NCBI RefSeq assembly: GCF_900142695.1
Contig: NZ_FRBU01000013.1
Span: 32,249-96,248, forward strand
Length of the DNA: 64,000 nt
Reading direction: 5' to 3'
Origin: Flavobacterium xanthum
GTDB lineage: Bacteria; Bacteroidota; Bacteroidia; Flavobacteriales; Flavobacteriaceae
Both the position numbers and the translations under genes were made by a program. Every line of letters starts with the position of its first letter. Within the stretch, counting starts at the first letter, position 1. A model generated the notes under the pieces. It saw only the letters and a program-made list of their open reading frames with translations, searched no databases and was not told the origin of the DNA. Shown in pieces: positions 11,577 through 19,875 of this stretch.

Positions 11577-12005
11577 TTATTTTACTCTATTCCAGGTCTG
11601 TGTTCTTCCAAATAAAGCAACGCCAATGTAACCGCGTACTTTCAATTTGTCATTTCCGTCCAAAGCCAAAAAGCATTTGTATTGTTTCCCTGTAGTTGGA
11701 TCAAGAATTTTGCCTGAATTGTATTCTTTACCATCTTTTTTGAGACCTTTAATAATAACAAGTCCCATCACTGGTTTATTTTTTTCTTCGCCTGAACATT
11801 CGGTACACACGCTTTTTTTCTTATCCACATCGATGATGTCAATTATTTTTCCGTAGATTTTTCCAGAACGCTCGTAGATTTCGACTATAGATTTAGCTTT
11901 ACCCGTTTCGTCATCAATAGTTTTCCATTTTCCGAGGACGCTGTGACTTTGACCATAAAAAGCCATTGAAATAAATAAGGCAAGCATTGTAATAGTGTTT
12001 TTCAT
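11577..12005 (-). CDS. DUF2147 secreted protein
   Basis: A 142-residue protein with a Sec signal peptide ending near AFYGQ. The mature part fits DUF2147, a small secreted family of unknown function. Markers are the start VLGKWKTIDDETGKAKSIVEI, IYGKIIDI, a Cys-X2-Cys pair in VCTECSGEE, the central GLVIIKGLKKDG, and the end VRGYIGVALFGRTQTWNRV. The fold is thought to be a lipocalin-like barrel; that is family knowledge. It stands alone between the heptamer repeat and a structured repeat. Confidence 0.88.
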   Translation of the reverse strand: MKNTITMLALFISMAFYGQSHSVLGKWKTIDDETGKAKSIVEIYERSGKIYGKIIDIIDVDKKKSVCTECSGEEKNKPVMGLVIIKGLKKDGKEYNSGKILDPTTGKQYKCFLALDGNDKLKVRGYIGVALFGRTQTWNRVK

Positions 12006-12017
12006 TTTTTTATTTTT

Positions 12018-12099
12018 TAGCCCTGATAGCAGTGAAAATCCTTTTTTCTCGTTTCTTTAACGAGAAAAAAGATTGTAACGAATAGCAGGAAATAGCTCC
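12018..12099. repeat. Flavo-1-like structured repeat, copy B
   Basis: On the plus strand it reads TAGCCCTGATAGCAGTG..AATCC, then an inner hairpin CTCGTTTC/AACGAGAAA flanked by T and A runs, then GATTGTAACGAATAGCAGG and AATAGCTCC. CCTG and CAGG, and the outer AGC/GCT, can pair to give a long interrupted stem. It lies between the DUF2147 gene and the YihY gene, both on the minus strand. Confidence 0.55.
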
Positions 12100-12128
12100 A
12101 AAAAGTAAAACTATTTTGATTTAATTAA

Positions 12129-13037
12129 TTATTCATTTTTTGCTTTTAACTTGTTTACTGAGGCATTCAGTTCAAAACCCAACAGTAATATCATGCAGTT
12201 AATCCAAATATAAAACATCAAGACCAATAATGTCCCTATTGAACCATATAATTCATTGTATTGTGAAAACTTTGTGACCCAAATCCCAAAAAAATACGAA
12301 TCCAAAACAATCAAAATGGTTGTAAATACGGACCCTATGGAAATGAAAGCTCTATTTTTGTCGTGTTTGGTACCAAATTTAAAAAGTATAGAGGTTGTGA
12401 TTAGAATCATCGCAATAACGAATGCGTACCGCCCTAGAACGACCAGTTGAACTTGGTCACTAAATACTGTTTTTTGTATAATAACCTCAAAAACAACGAT
12501 TATCGATACGGTTACGATTAGTAAAAGCGATAATAATAAGGACATGCCTAATGCTACTAAATACTGGCGTATAAAACCCCTTTTTATAAGCACATGTCTA
12601 GAGGTTTCAAATCCTCCTAGGATTCCATTCAATCCATTGGCCATCAAAAAGATGGACAATATAAATCCAGAAGACAATAAACCTGAATCACTATTATTAA
12701 GAATATCGGTAATGATTTTATAAATAGCATCATAAGTATTAGGAGGCACTCCATCCTTGACAAACATCAAAAAATCTTCCTGAAAACCCACAATAGGTAT
12801 AAATGGAATTAGATTTAAGATAAAAAGAGCAAACGGAAACAACGCCATAAAGAAACTAAATGCAATGGCGCTCGCATGATAGGTCAAAGCGCTTTCTACG
12901 ATTCCTAGACCATACAATTCCAACAAATCATAGAGAGATAACCCTTTTAACCACGGAAGCTTTATCTTTTTTAGACCATAGACGAGATTCCGTACAACTG
13001 GAATTCTTAGCAGTTTTGCTTCAATTTCTCTACTCAT
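12129..13037 (-). CDS. YihY/UPF0761 family inner membrane protein
   Basis: A 302-residue membrane protein with about six transmembrane segments and the family markers SALTYHASAIAFSFFMALFP near residue 55 and YGSIGTLLVLMFYIWINCMI near the C-terminus. It was formerly annotated as ribonuclease BN or BrkB; the RNase BN assignment is known to be wrong and the true function is unclear. Its ATG overlaps the nadC stop by 4 bases, so the two are translationally coupled. Confidence 0.93.
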   Translation of the reverse strand: MSREIEAKLLRIPVVRNLVYGLKKIKLPWLKGLSLYDLLELYGLGIVESALTYHASAIAFSFFMALFPFALFILNLIPFIPIVGFQEDFLMFVKDGVPPNTYDAIYKIITDILNNSDSGLLSSGFILSIFLMANGLNGILGGFETSRHVLIKRGFIRQYLVALGMSLLLSLLLIVTVSIIVVFEVIIQKTVFSDQVQLVVLGRYAFVIAMILITTSILFKFGTKHDKNRAFISIGSVFTTILIVLDSYFFGIWVTKFSQYNELYGSIGTLLVLMFYIWINCMILLLGFELNASVNKLKAKNE

Positions 13038-13891
13038 ATTGCTTTTAAGCTCAAATCCATGTTATAAACAGAATGTGTTAAGGCTCCAGAGGAAATAAAA
13101 TCTACTCCGCAATCCGCATAGCTGCGAATCGTATTTTCGTTGATATTTCCCGAAGATTCCGTTAGGGATTTATTTCCGATCAAAGTTACTGCTTTTTTAG
13201 TATCCTCAAAATTGAAATTGTCTATCAAAATTCTGTAAACACCTTCGCTTTTCAAAATTTCATTGATTTCGTCTAAATTTCTGGCTTCAACAATGATTTT
13301 AAGATCCAGATTTTTTTCCTTGAGATACGCTTTTGTTTTGGCTATAGCCAAAGTGATTCCGCCGGCAAAATCATTATGGTTATCCTTGAGCATTATCATG
13401 TCGTACAATGCAAACCGATGATTTTCACCTCCACCAATTTTTACTGCCCATTTCTCACAAGCTCTAAAACCCGGAGTAGTTTTACGTGTATCGAGAATTT
13501 TAGTACTTGTTCCTTCTAATAAACGAACGTATTCTTTGGTTTTAGTAGCAATTGCTGACATTCTTTGCATTGAATTCAAAACTACCCGTTCTGATTTTAG
13601 AATCGATTGTGAACTTCCTGAAACATGAAAAACGATATCGCCTTTTTGTACTGGAGTTCCGTCCTGAATAAAAGTTTCAATTTGCAATGTAGGATCTACA
13701 TATTCAAAAACCATTTTAGCAAAAGCTACGCCGGCAATAATACCGTCTTCCTTCACCAATAACTTTGCTTTTCCAGTTGCAGAAGCCGGAATACAAGCCA
13801 ATGAACTGTAATCGCCAGGACCAACATCTTCTCGAATGGCGTTTTGTATGAGTATGTCTAACTCGTTTTTAAACTGTATGTCGCTAATCAT
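13034..13891 (-). CDS. nadC: Nicotinate-nucleotide pyrophosphorylase (carboxylating)
   Basis: Converts quinolinate and PRPP to nicotinate mononucleotide in de novo NAD synthesis; cytoplasmic. The 285-residue length is normal. Motifs include GPGDYSS near the N-terminus, SERVVLNSMQRMSAIAT, the PRPP and quinolinate-binding stretch LDTRKTTPGFRACEKWAV with GGGENHR, and MLKDNH. The C-terminal SSGALTHSV is also typical. nadA and nadB are not in the window. It overlaps the following YihY gene by 4 bases. Confidence 0.97.
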   Translation of the reverse strand: MISDIQFKNELDILIQNAIREDVGPGDYSSLACIPASATGKAKLLVKEDGIIAGVAFAKMVFEYVDPTLQIETFIQDGTPVQKGDIVFHVSGSSQSILKSERVVLNSMQRMSAIATKTKEYVRLLEGTSTKILDTRKTTPGFRACEKWAVKIGGGENHRFALYDMIMLKDNHNDFAGGITLAIAKTKAYLKEKNLDLKIIVEARNLDEINEILKSEGVYRILIDNFNFEDTKKAVTLIGNKSLTESSGNINENTIRSYADCGVDFISSGALTHSVYNMDLSLKAI

Positions 13892-14145
13892 TTTATAGGA
13901 AATTTATCGAATGCTAAAGTAAGATATATTTTGTGGATTTGAAAATTTGAAGGTCGCGTTCTTTGGAAAAAAGATAAAAATGAATGTACTTTATTTAGAG
14001 ATAACTCCTCAATTAGCAGAAAATTAAATAAAATTACAGAGTTGAATCTTATAATAATCCTCTTAAATAACTGACTACAATTGACGTATAAAATTCAACC
14101 TTTAGAATCCTACTATTTTATGTAGTGCAATCCTATTTAAAATCT

Positions 14146-14153
14146 TATATTTG
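14146..14153 (+). promoter_or_regulatory. -7 box for the HGQ-repeat lipoprotein gene
   Basis: TATATTTG matches the Bacteroidota -7 consensus TAnnTTTG, 25 bases before the ATG at 14179. No TTTG or TTG is found 19 bases upstream, so only half of the promoter is supported. Confidence 0.45.
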
Positions 14154-14178
14154 AATTTAGTAATTAAAAACACTGTGT

Positions 14179-14616
14179 ATGAAATCTTTTTTAAGCTTAC
14201 TTTTTGCAGCCTCTTTAGTTTTTACTTCTTGTAAAAAGGAGGCAGAAACCCAAAATACCACTCCAACAAACGTTGTTCCGTTTACGGAAGTTGGCAGACA
14301 AATGAAAACTGAAACTGCTACAGCAAGCCAACAACAAAATACAACTGCGCAACCAACAACCGCCGCCGCTACTGCAAATCCGGCGCATGGTCAGCCAGGT
14401 CACCGCTGTGATATTGCAGTGGGAGCTCCATTAAATACTCCAGTTGCAACAGCAACACAAACAACACCGCAACAAACTGCAACCGCTCCTGCCCCAACAG
14501 TAACTACCACTGCAGTTCCAGTAGAAACAACTCCAACACCAGAAGGAATGAATCCGCCACACGGGCAAACCAACCATCGATGTGACATAGCTGTAGGCGC
14601 ACCATTACCAAAATAA
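14179..14616 (+). CDS. Lipoprotein with duplicated HGQxxHRCDI motif
   Basis: A 145-residue protein with lipobox FTSC (C18). The mature chain is low-complexity and rich in T, A, Q and P. It carries two copies of a 19-residue motif, at 67-85 (NPAHGQPGHRCDIAVGAPL) and 125-143 (NPPHGQTNHRCDIAVGAPL). Each copy holds two histidines and one cysteine, a possible metal-binding set. I recall similar single motifs at the C-termini of other flavobacterial proteins, but know of no assigned function. It is 32 bp upstream of the CIA30-like gene and may share its transcript. Confidence 0.85.
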   Translation: MKSFLSLLFAASLVFTSCKKEAETQNTTPTNVVPFTEVGRQMKTETATASQQQNTTAQPTTAAATANPAHGQPGHRCDIAVGAPLNTPVATATQTTPQQTATAPAPTVTTTAVPVETTPTPEGMNPPHGQTNHRCDIAVGAPLPK

Positions 14617-14648
14617 GACTGTAAAAATTTATTTTTAAACTAAGAAAA

Positions 14649-15140
14649 ATGAATCGAAAACTAATTTTTGAATTTAATGCCGACAGTGATTTAAGTCATT
14701 GGAAAGTAGTCAATGATGCAGTGATGGGCGGAAAATCAAAAAGTCAATTCCACCTTAATACTGAAGGAAATGGCACATTTGAAGGTGCTGTTTCTTTAGA
14801 AAATAATGGGGGATTTTGTTCCGTTAAATATGTCTTTGAACCCATTACTTTAGAAAAAAGCACGTTCATTTCCATCCGTTTAAAAGGAGATGGCAAAAAA
14901 TATCAATTTAGAGTAAAATCCAACACCAGTGATTCCCATTCTTATGTTTATCACTTTCAAACTAACACTGACTGGCAAACAATAGAAATTCCTATCATCG
15001 AATTGTATCCTGCTTTTAGAGGACAAAAATTAAATATCCCCAATTACAATGGTTCTAATTTAGAAGAAATAGCTTTCTTGATTGGGAATAAAAAAGAGGA
15101 ACAATTTCAATTGGTTTTGGATCGAATTGAGGCCAAGTAG
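14649..15140 (+). CDS. CIA30 family protein
   Basis: A 163-residue soluble protein of the CIA30 family, named after mitochondrial complex I assembly factor 30, with a galactose-binding-like beta-sandwich fold. Typical elements are FNADSDLSHWKVVNDAVMGG at the N-terminus, ENNGGFCSVKY, ISIRLKGDGKKYQFRVK and the closing FQLVLDRIEAK. No signal peptide is present, so it is probably cytoplasmic. Bacterial members have no established function. Confidence 0.9.
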   Translation: MNRKLIFEFNADSDLSHWKVVNDAVMGGKSKSQFHLNTEGNGTFEGAVSLENNGGFCSVKYVFEPITLEKSTFISIRLKGDGKKYQFRVKSNTSDSHSYVYHFQTNTDWQTIEIPIIELYPAFRGQKLNIPNYNGSNLEEIAFLIGNKKEEQFQLVLDRIEAK

Positions 15141-15194
15141 CTACTTTTTGACAGATTCAAACCATAATAATTGATACAAAAGTTTCAATTTCTC

Positions 15195-15202
15195 TATCTT
15201 TG
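15195..15202 (+). promoter_or_regulatory. -7 box for rlmH
   Basis: TATCTTTG matches TAnnTTTG 21 bases before the rlmH ATG; an ATTG lies 21 bases upstream at 15170-15173 as a possible -33 element. This placement argues against the alternative TTG start at 15200, which falls inside the box. Confidence 0.6.
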
Positions 15203-15223
15203 CAGTCCCGAAACGTAATAAAA

Positions 15224-15697
15224 ATGAACATCAAACTGATTGCTATTGGTAAAACCGATAATAAGGCACTACAAACTTTAATAGACGATTATACAAAGCG
15301 TTTGTCTTTTTATATCAAATTTGATTTGGATATTATCCCTGATATCAAGAACGTAAAAAACTTATCGGAAAGTCAACAAAAAGAGAAAGAAGGCGAATTG
15401 ATTTTATCGAAAATTACGCCTACCGATCAATTGATTTTATTAGATGAAAACGGTAAAAATTTTTCCAGCGTAGGTTTTTCAGAGGAATTACAAAAGAAAA
15501 TGAACTCCGGAATAAAAACTTTGGTATTTGTAATTGGCGGCCCTTATGGTTTTTCGGATACGGTTTATGCCAAAGCACAAGGCAAAATTTCACTATCGTT
15601 AATGACATTTTCGCATCAAATGGTCCGCTTATTTTTTATCGAACAAGTGTATCGTGGCTTCACGATTTTAAAAAACGAACCGTATCATCATCAATAA
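15224..15697 (+). CDS. rlmH: 23S rRNA pseudouridine-1915 N3-methyltransferase
   Basis: A SPOUT methyltransferase that modifies pseudouridine 1915 in helix 69 of 23S rRNA on assembled 70S ribosomes. The 157-residue length matches E. coli (155). The SAM-binding knot is visible as FVIGGPYGFSD, and the C-terminus FFIEQVYRGFTILKNEPYHH carries the family signature. Start chosen at MNIKLIAIGKT, in line with the family and with the -7 box just upstream. Confidence 0.97.
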   Translation: MNIKLIAIGKTDNKALQTLIDDYTKRLSFYIKFDLDIIPDIKNVKNLSESQQKEKEGELILSKITPTDQLILLDENGKNFSSVGFSEELQKKMNSGIKTLVFVIGGPYGFSDTVYAKAQGKISLSLMTFSHQMVRLFFIEQVYRGFTILKNEPYHHQ

Positions 15698-15737
15698 AGA
15701 CTGTTCCATATTCAGTCGCAGTTTTCAGTTGATTTGA

Positions 15738-16358
15738 TTAATGAACATATTCCTCCTTGCTTTTTAAATCTAAATTTAAGCTTTCTATAAAAATTTTATT
15801 TTGTAAATAACTTCCAAAACTAAGATCTTTATTAAAGCTCAAAGTAAAATTATTGGATTGTTCTTTTGATAAAATTTGGATCAATACTTCTTTGACTTTT
15901 TCTTTTTTGACAATTGTATTTTCAATTAAAATCTCATTATTCTTATTGAAAAATAGGATGGTTCCAGTAGGTTTCTCCATTTTGTAATACACATTTGTAA
16001 AAGGGATAAAAGCTAAATTTTTTCCAATCGTATCTGCGTAAGAATAATAATTTTCGGCCTTTTCATTCTTGTGTGCTTTTTCTTCACGCTTCTTTTGTTG
16101 CAACTTAATCACTTCAGGAATAACTAGTCGCAATGGCAACCGTTTGTCAATATTTAAAATCCAATTAGTAGAAATAATGCTGTTTTTTCGGTTTACCTCT
16201 GCCATTGTATCTTTATCTTTTGTTCTGAAAAAAATATAAATAGGCGAATGATCTTGTACATCGGCTACAACCGTAACAGCTGATTTTGGCAGTAAGATAT
16301 CTTCTTTGTTTCCACAAGAAAAAAGTACAAAAAGAACAATTAGTGTAAAATATTTCAT
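15738..16358 (-). CDS. Lipoprotein of unknown function
   Basis: A 206-residue protein with a clear lipobox (FVLFSCGN, C15). The mature part has a basic and acidic linker (QQKKREEKAHKNEKAEN) in the middle and no family motif that I recognise. It lies 2 bp downstream of folP on the same strand and is almost certainly cotranscribed with it. It converges with rlmH with 40 bp between stops. Confidence 0.8.
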   Translation of the reverse strand: MKYFTLIVLFVLFSCGNKEDILLPKSAVTVVADVQDHSPIYIFFRTKDKDTMAEVNRKNSIISTNWILNIDKRLPLRLVIPEVIKLQQKKREEKAHKNEKAENYYSYADTIGKNLAFIPFTNVYYKMEKPTGTILFFNKNNEILIENTIVKKEKVKEVLIQILSKEQSNNFTLSFNKDLSFGSYLQNKIFIESLNLDLKSKEEYVH

Positions 16359-16360
16359 CT

Positions 16361-17185
16361 TTATAAATTAATTTTATTAAACAAGGTAATACATTCCATA
16401 GCTTCTTTGACATCATGCACCCGAAGAATTTTAGCCCCTTTGGTCAATGCCAAAGTATTTAAAATGGTTGTTCCGTTTAAAGCCTTTTCTATTGAGGTGT
16501 CAAGCGTTTTATAGATCATCGATTTTCTGGAAACTCCAATAAGTAATGGTAATTCTAACATTTTAAACAATTCCATTTTTTGAAAAACCTCAAAATTTTG
16601 GTCGGTCGTTTTAGCAAAGCCAAAGCCTGGATCTAAGATTAAGTCATTGATTCCAAAACGTCTCGCTTCTGCTACTCGTTCTGAAAAATAAAACAGCATT
16701 TCTTTAACAATATCATCGTAATTTGTAAGGCTTTGCATGGTTTGCGGATTGCCTCGCAGGTGCATCATAATATAAGGAACGTTGTATTTTCCTATTACTT
16801 CAAACATTTTATCATCTAGTTTTCCTGCAGAAATATCATTTATGATTGCGGCACCAATGTCAATAGTCGCTTTAGCAACTTCACTTCTAAAGGTATCAAT
16901 GGACAGCAGTGTTTCTGGAAATTGTTTTAGAATTAAATCGACTACTGGAACAATTCTTGAAATTTCTTCTTTTTCAGACACAAATTCTGCATTGGGTTTA
17001 CTTGAATAAGCACCAATATCTATAAAAGCAGCGCCATCAAGTAGCATTTTCTCGACTTGGGAAAGGATTTCAGTTTCATTTTTATACTTTCCTCCATCAA
17101 AAAAGGAGTTTGGCGTCACATTCAAAATTCCCATTACTTTGGGCGTTGCTAAGTCAATGAGTATTCCTTTACAGTTAATGGTCAT
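16361..17185 (-). CDS. folP: Dihydropteroate synthase
   Basis: Joins p-aminobenzoate to hydroxymethyl-dihydropterin pyrophosphate in folate synthesis; the target of sulfonamides. The 274-residue TIM-barrel protein shows GILNVTPNSFFDGGKY (most homologues have NVTPDSF, so an N replaces the D), the pterin-site DPGFGFAKT and the phosphate-binding GVSRKS. It is divergent from the DUF1599 gene and is followed 2 bp later by a lipoprotein gene. Confidence 0.97.
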   Translation of the reverse strand: MTINCKGILIDLATPKVMGILNVTPNSFFDGGKYKNETEILSQVEKMLLDGAAFIDIGAYSSKPNAEFVSEKEEISRIVPVVDLILKQFPETLLSIDTFRSEVAKATIDIGAAIINDISAGKLDDKMFEVIGKYNVPYIMMHLRGNPQTMQSLTNYDDIVKEMLFYFSERVAEARRFGINDLILDPGFGFAKTTDQNFEVFQKMELFKMLELPLLIGVSRKSMIYKTLDTSIEKALNGTTILNTLALTKGAKILRVHDVKEAMECITLFNKINL

Positions 17186-17273
17186 GCGTTTATGGTTTTA
17201 AAGACTTCAAAATTCTGCATTCAAAAAAAATATCTTATTTTTGAAAAAATTTGAATACAAATATACACCAATA

Positions 17274-17819
17274 ATGAAGAATACTTCAAAGGAATATGAC
17301 ACCGTTATTGCAACATGTCGCGCGCTGTTTGTCAACAAAATGAAAGATTACGGCTGTGCTTGGCGCATTTTAAGATTGCCCTCGCTTACCGACCAAATCT
17401 ACATTAAAGCCCAAAGAATTAGGAGCTTACAAGAAAACGAAGTTCGTAAAATTGAAGAAGATGAAACAGGCGAATTTATAGGAATCATCAATTATTCCAT
17501 TATGGCGTTGATTCAACTGGAATTAGGCGTTGCTGACCAACCTGAATTAAGTGTTGGAAAGGCGACTGAATTATACGATTCCAAGGTAAAACTGACCAAA
17601 GATTTAATGGAAAATAAAAATCATGATTATGGCGAAGCTTGGCGCGAAATGCGTGTGAGCTCGCTAACCGATTTGATTTTACAAAAATTACTTCGCGTCA
17701 AACAAATTGAAGACAATAAAGGAAAAACTATAGTTTCTGAAGGAATCGATGCTAATTATCAGGATATGATTAATTATTCGGTTTTCGCGTTGATTTTAAT
17801 GGGTTTTGGAAATAAATAA
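17274..17819 (+). CDS. DUF1599 (nucleotide modification associated domain 1) protein
   Basis: A 181-residue protein made of two similar halves. Each half carries the motif MKDYGCAWRILRLPSLTDQI or HDYGEAWREMRVSSLTDLIL, then a helix with conserved R and K residues. Pfam names this family DUF1599 or NMAD1 and relates it to nucleotide metabolism; the exact reaction is unknown. I use the ATG at 17274 because the upstream TTG start at 17241 lies in an AT-rich segment with a possible -7 box TATTTTTG. The next gene follows 20 bp later on the same strand. Confidence 0.9.
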   Translation: MKNTSKEYDTVIATCRALFVNKMKDYGCAWRILRLPSLTDQIYIKAQRIRSLQENEVRKIEEDETGEFIGIINYSIMALIQLELGVADQPELSVGKATELYDSKVKLTKDLMENKNHDYGEAWREMRVSSLTDLILQKLLRVKQIEDNKGKTIVSEGIDANYQDMINYSVFALILMGFGNK

Positions 17820-17839
17820 TATAAGCAATCAAAAAAAAA

Positions 17840-18940
17840 ATGAAAAATATAATTACTCAATTTTCTAGAATTTTCGTTGGAATACTGTTCATAATTTCGG
17901 GATTAATTAAATTAAATGACCCTATTGGTTTCTCCTATAAACTGGCAGAATATTTCAGTGAACCTGTTTTCAATATGCCTTTTTTCGTACCGTTTGCATT
18001 AGCAATCGCGTTGTTTTTAGTAATTTTAGAAGTAGTTTTAGGAATTATGCTTCTTATTGGATATAAAACTAAATTTACTGTTTGGAGTTTATTACTCTTA
18101 ATCGTGATGTTCACTTTCCTAACTTTTTATTCTGCTTATTTTAATGTGGTGAAAGATTGTGGTTGTTTTGGCGATGCTTTGAAACTGACGCCTTGGCAAT
18201 CCTTCACAAAGGATATTGTCCTGTTATTTTTTATCATTATATTGTATTTTAATAGAAAATTGATCCAGCCATTGTTTAACAATAACGTTCAAAATATTGT
18301 TATTTATGCCAGTATCGTTTTATCATCCTTACTGGGAGTATTGGTTTTGAATCACCTACCACTAATCGATTTTAGACCTTTCAAAGTGGGAAATAATATC
18401 CAAAAAGGCATGCGTATTCCTGACGGTGCGGAAAAATCAGTGGTTGAAATGGTTTTTATTTACAAAGTGGGTGGTGTTGATAAAGAATTCACTGAAAAAG
18501 ACTTAATGAATATTCCAGAAGGAGCCGTATTTGTAGACCGAAAAGACAAAGTTATTACGGAAGGTTATGTACCCCCTATTCATGATTTTACTATGGAAAA
18601 AGAGGGTTCAGACTATAAAGAAGAATTTTTAGAATCACCAAAAGTGATGCTAATTGTGGCCTACGATTTAGTACATGCAGATGAAGATGGCTTAGCCAAA
18701 ATGGAAAAGCTACATACAGATGCTAAAGCAAAAGGATACCAAGTAATTGGGATGACCGCTTCCTCACCAGAAGAAATAGCGACAGCAAAAAAGCAATTCG
18801 GAATGACCTTTGATTTCTATTTCTGTGATGCGATCACCTTGAAAACCATTGAAAGAGCTAATCCTAGTATCGTCATTCTAGATAAAGGAACAATACTGCA
18901 AAAAGTGCATCACAATGATCTCGCAGATTTGAAATTATAG
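17840..18940 (+). CDS. DoxX/MauE-like membrane protein with thioredoxin-like C-terminus
   Basis: A 366-residue protein of the type annotated as BT_3928 family in Bacteroidota. The N-terminal half (about 1-180) has four or five membrane segments and the DoxX opening SRIFVGILFIISGLIKLNDP. The cysteine pair CGCFG around residues 112-116 is shared with MauE-type quinone-linked proteins. The C-terminal third (about 270-366) looks like a soluble thioredoxin-like domain without a CXXC. A TlpA-like thioredoxin lipoprotein lies 357 bp downstream, which supports a redox role at the inner membrane. Confidence 0.88.
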   Translation: MKNIITQFSRIFVGILFIISGLIKLNDPIGFSYKLAEYFSEPVFNMPFFVPFALAIALFLVILEVVLGIMLLIGYKTKFTVWSLLLLIVMFTFLTFYSAYFNVVKDCGCFGDALKLTPWQSFTKDIVLLFFIIILYFNRKLIQPLFNNNVQNIVIYASIVLSSLLGVLVLNHLPLIDFRPFKVGNNIQKGMRIPDGAEKSVVEMVFIYKVGGVDKEFTEKDLMNIPEGAVFVDRKDKVITEGYVPPIHDFTMEKEGSDYKEEFLESPKVMLIVAYDLVHADEDGLAKMEKLHTDAKAKGYQVIGMTASSPEEIATAKKQFGMTFDFYFCDAITLKTIERANPSIVILDKGTILQKVHHNDLADLKL

Positions 18941-19297
18941 ACGAAATTTCAGTTAGTATTCAAGTAAGAGAAACTAAGAATACTTTTATGTTACTATTAT
19001 TTTTTATAAAATTAGGATGGGAACTTCAAGCACTTTTTAGGAGTGCTGGCAGGTTCCCATCCTTTTTATATTGGACCTATCAGTGAACTGTAAGACAAGA
19101 AATAGTAGGATAAAAAGCATTATTTTTTAGTCTAAAAAACAAAAGGCATGCTACTGATTTGAAATTTTTTTTTATCCTAATTATTTATCAACTACAACGA
19201 TATCATTACGTATTATTAAAGTTCAACTTCCAAAAAAGAGCATTCTATGGGAATGGTTCAAATTGTTTTATTAACTTTGTTAGAAAACAATTTGATA
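18941..19297. other. Intergenic region between the DoxX and TlpA-like genes
   Basis: A 357-bp non-coding stretch. It holds a strong two-part hairpin at 19015-19062 and, close to the next gene, a TAACTTTG sequence (about 19271-19278) that matches the -7 box TAnnTTTG 20 bases before the ATG at 19298. I see nothing else. Confidence 0.6.
19015..19067 (+). terminator. Two-tier hairpin terminator
   Basis: GGATGGGAAC (19015-19024) pairs perfectly with GTTCCCATCC (19053-19062). Inside it AGCAC (19029-19033) pairs with GTGCT (19043-19047). A TTTTT run follows. It lies 74 bases past the stop of the DoxX-like gene and is more elaborate than the other terminators in the window. Confidence 0.75.
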
Positions 19298-19792
19298 ATG
19301 AAAAAAATAATACTACTACTAATTACAGCTGTAACATTTTCGTGTTCTAAACCTCAAAAAACAGAATTCTCCAAAGCTGCTTTATCAGAAACCCTTTTAG
19401 CCACGGATGGAAGTCAAGTCGCTTTTAAAGATATCTTGGAAAAACATAAAGGAAAAACTGTAGTCATTGAAGTCTGGGCCTCTTGGTGCGGTGATTGCGT
19501 AAAAGCAATGCCAAAACTAAAAGAACTACAAGCTAAAAATCCTGATGTTTCGTACCTGTTTATTTCAATGGACAAAACCGCTGATAAATGGAAAATTGGA
19601 ATTGAAAAACACGATTTAAAAGGAGATCATTTCATGGCAAATGACCAGATGAAGGGCGTTTTTGCCACAGCTGTGGATGTAGATTGGATTCCGAGATACA
19701 TAGTCGTTGACAAAAACGGAAAAATCGCTTTGTACCGTGCTATTGAAACTGATTTTGATCAAATCAACGAGACCTTGGAAAGTTTAAGATAA
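19298..19792 (+). CDS. TlpA-like thioredoxin lipoprotein
   Basis: A 164-residue protein with lipobox TFSC near residue 14 and one thioredoxin domain carrying the active site WASWCGDC. It should act as a membrane-anchored thiol-disulfide reductase outside the cytoplasm, in cytochrome c maturation or repair of secreted proteins (family inference). I use the ATG at 19298, since only this start gives the clean lipoprotein signal MKKIILLLITAVTFSC; the frame remains open to 19247. Confidence 0.94.
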   Translation: MKKIILLLITAVTFSCSKPQKTEFSKAALSETLLATDGSQVAFKDILEKHKGKTVVIEVWASWCGDCVKAMPKLKELQAKNPDVSYLFISMDKTADKWKIGIEKHDLKGDHFMANDQMKGVFATAVDVDWIPRYIVVDKNGKIALYRAIETDFDQINETLESLR

Positions 19793-19875
19793 AATTTCTA
19801 AAACAAAGAGAAAGGGAATTCTATTGAAAGAACTTTCAAAAATTTAAAACCAAAACTAAAAATAACACAACTAAG

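Noticed and set aside
11343..11631. Two overlapping plus-strand open frames of 71 codons across the heptamer repeat
   Set aside because: They encode only the periodic heptapeptides forced by a 7-bp repeat, with no start signal or family features.
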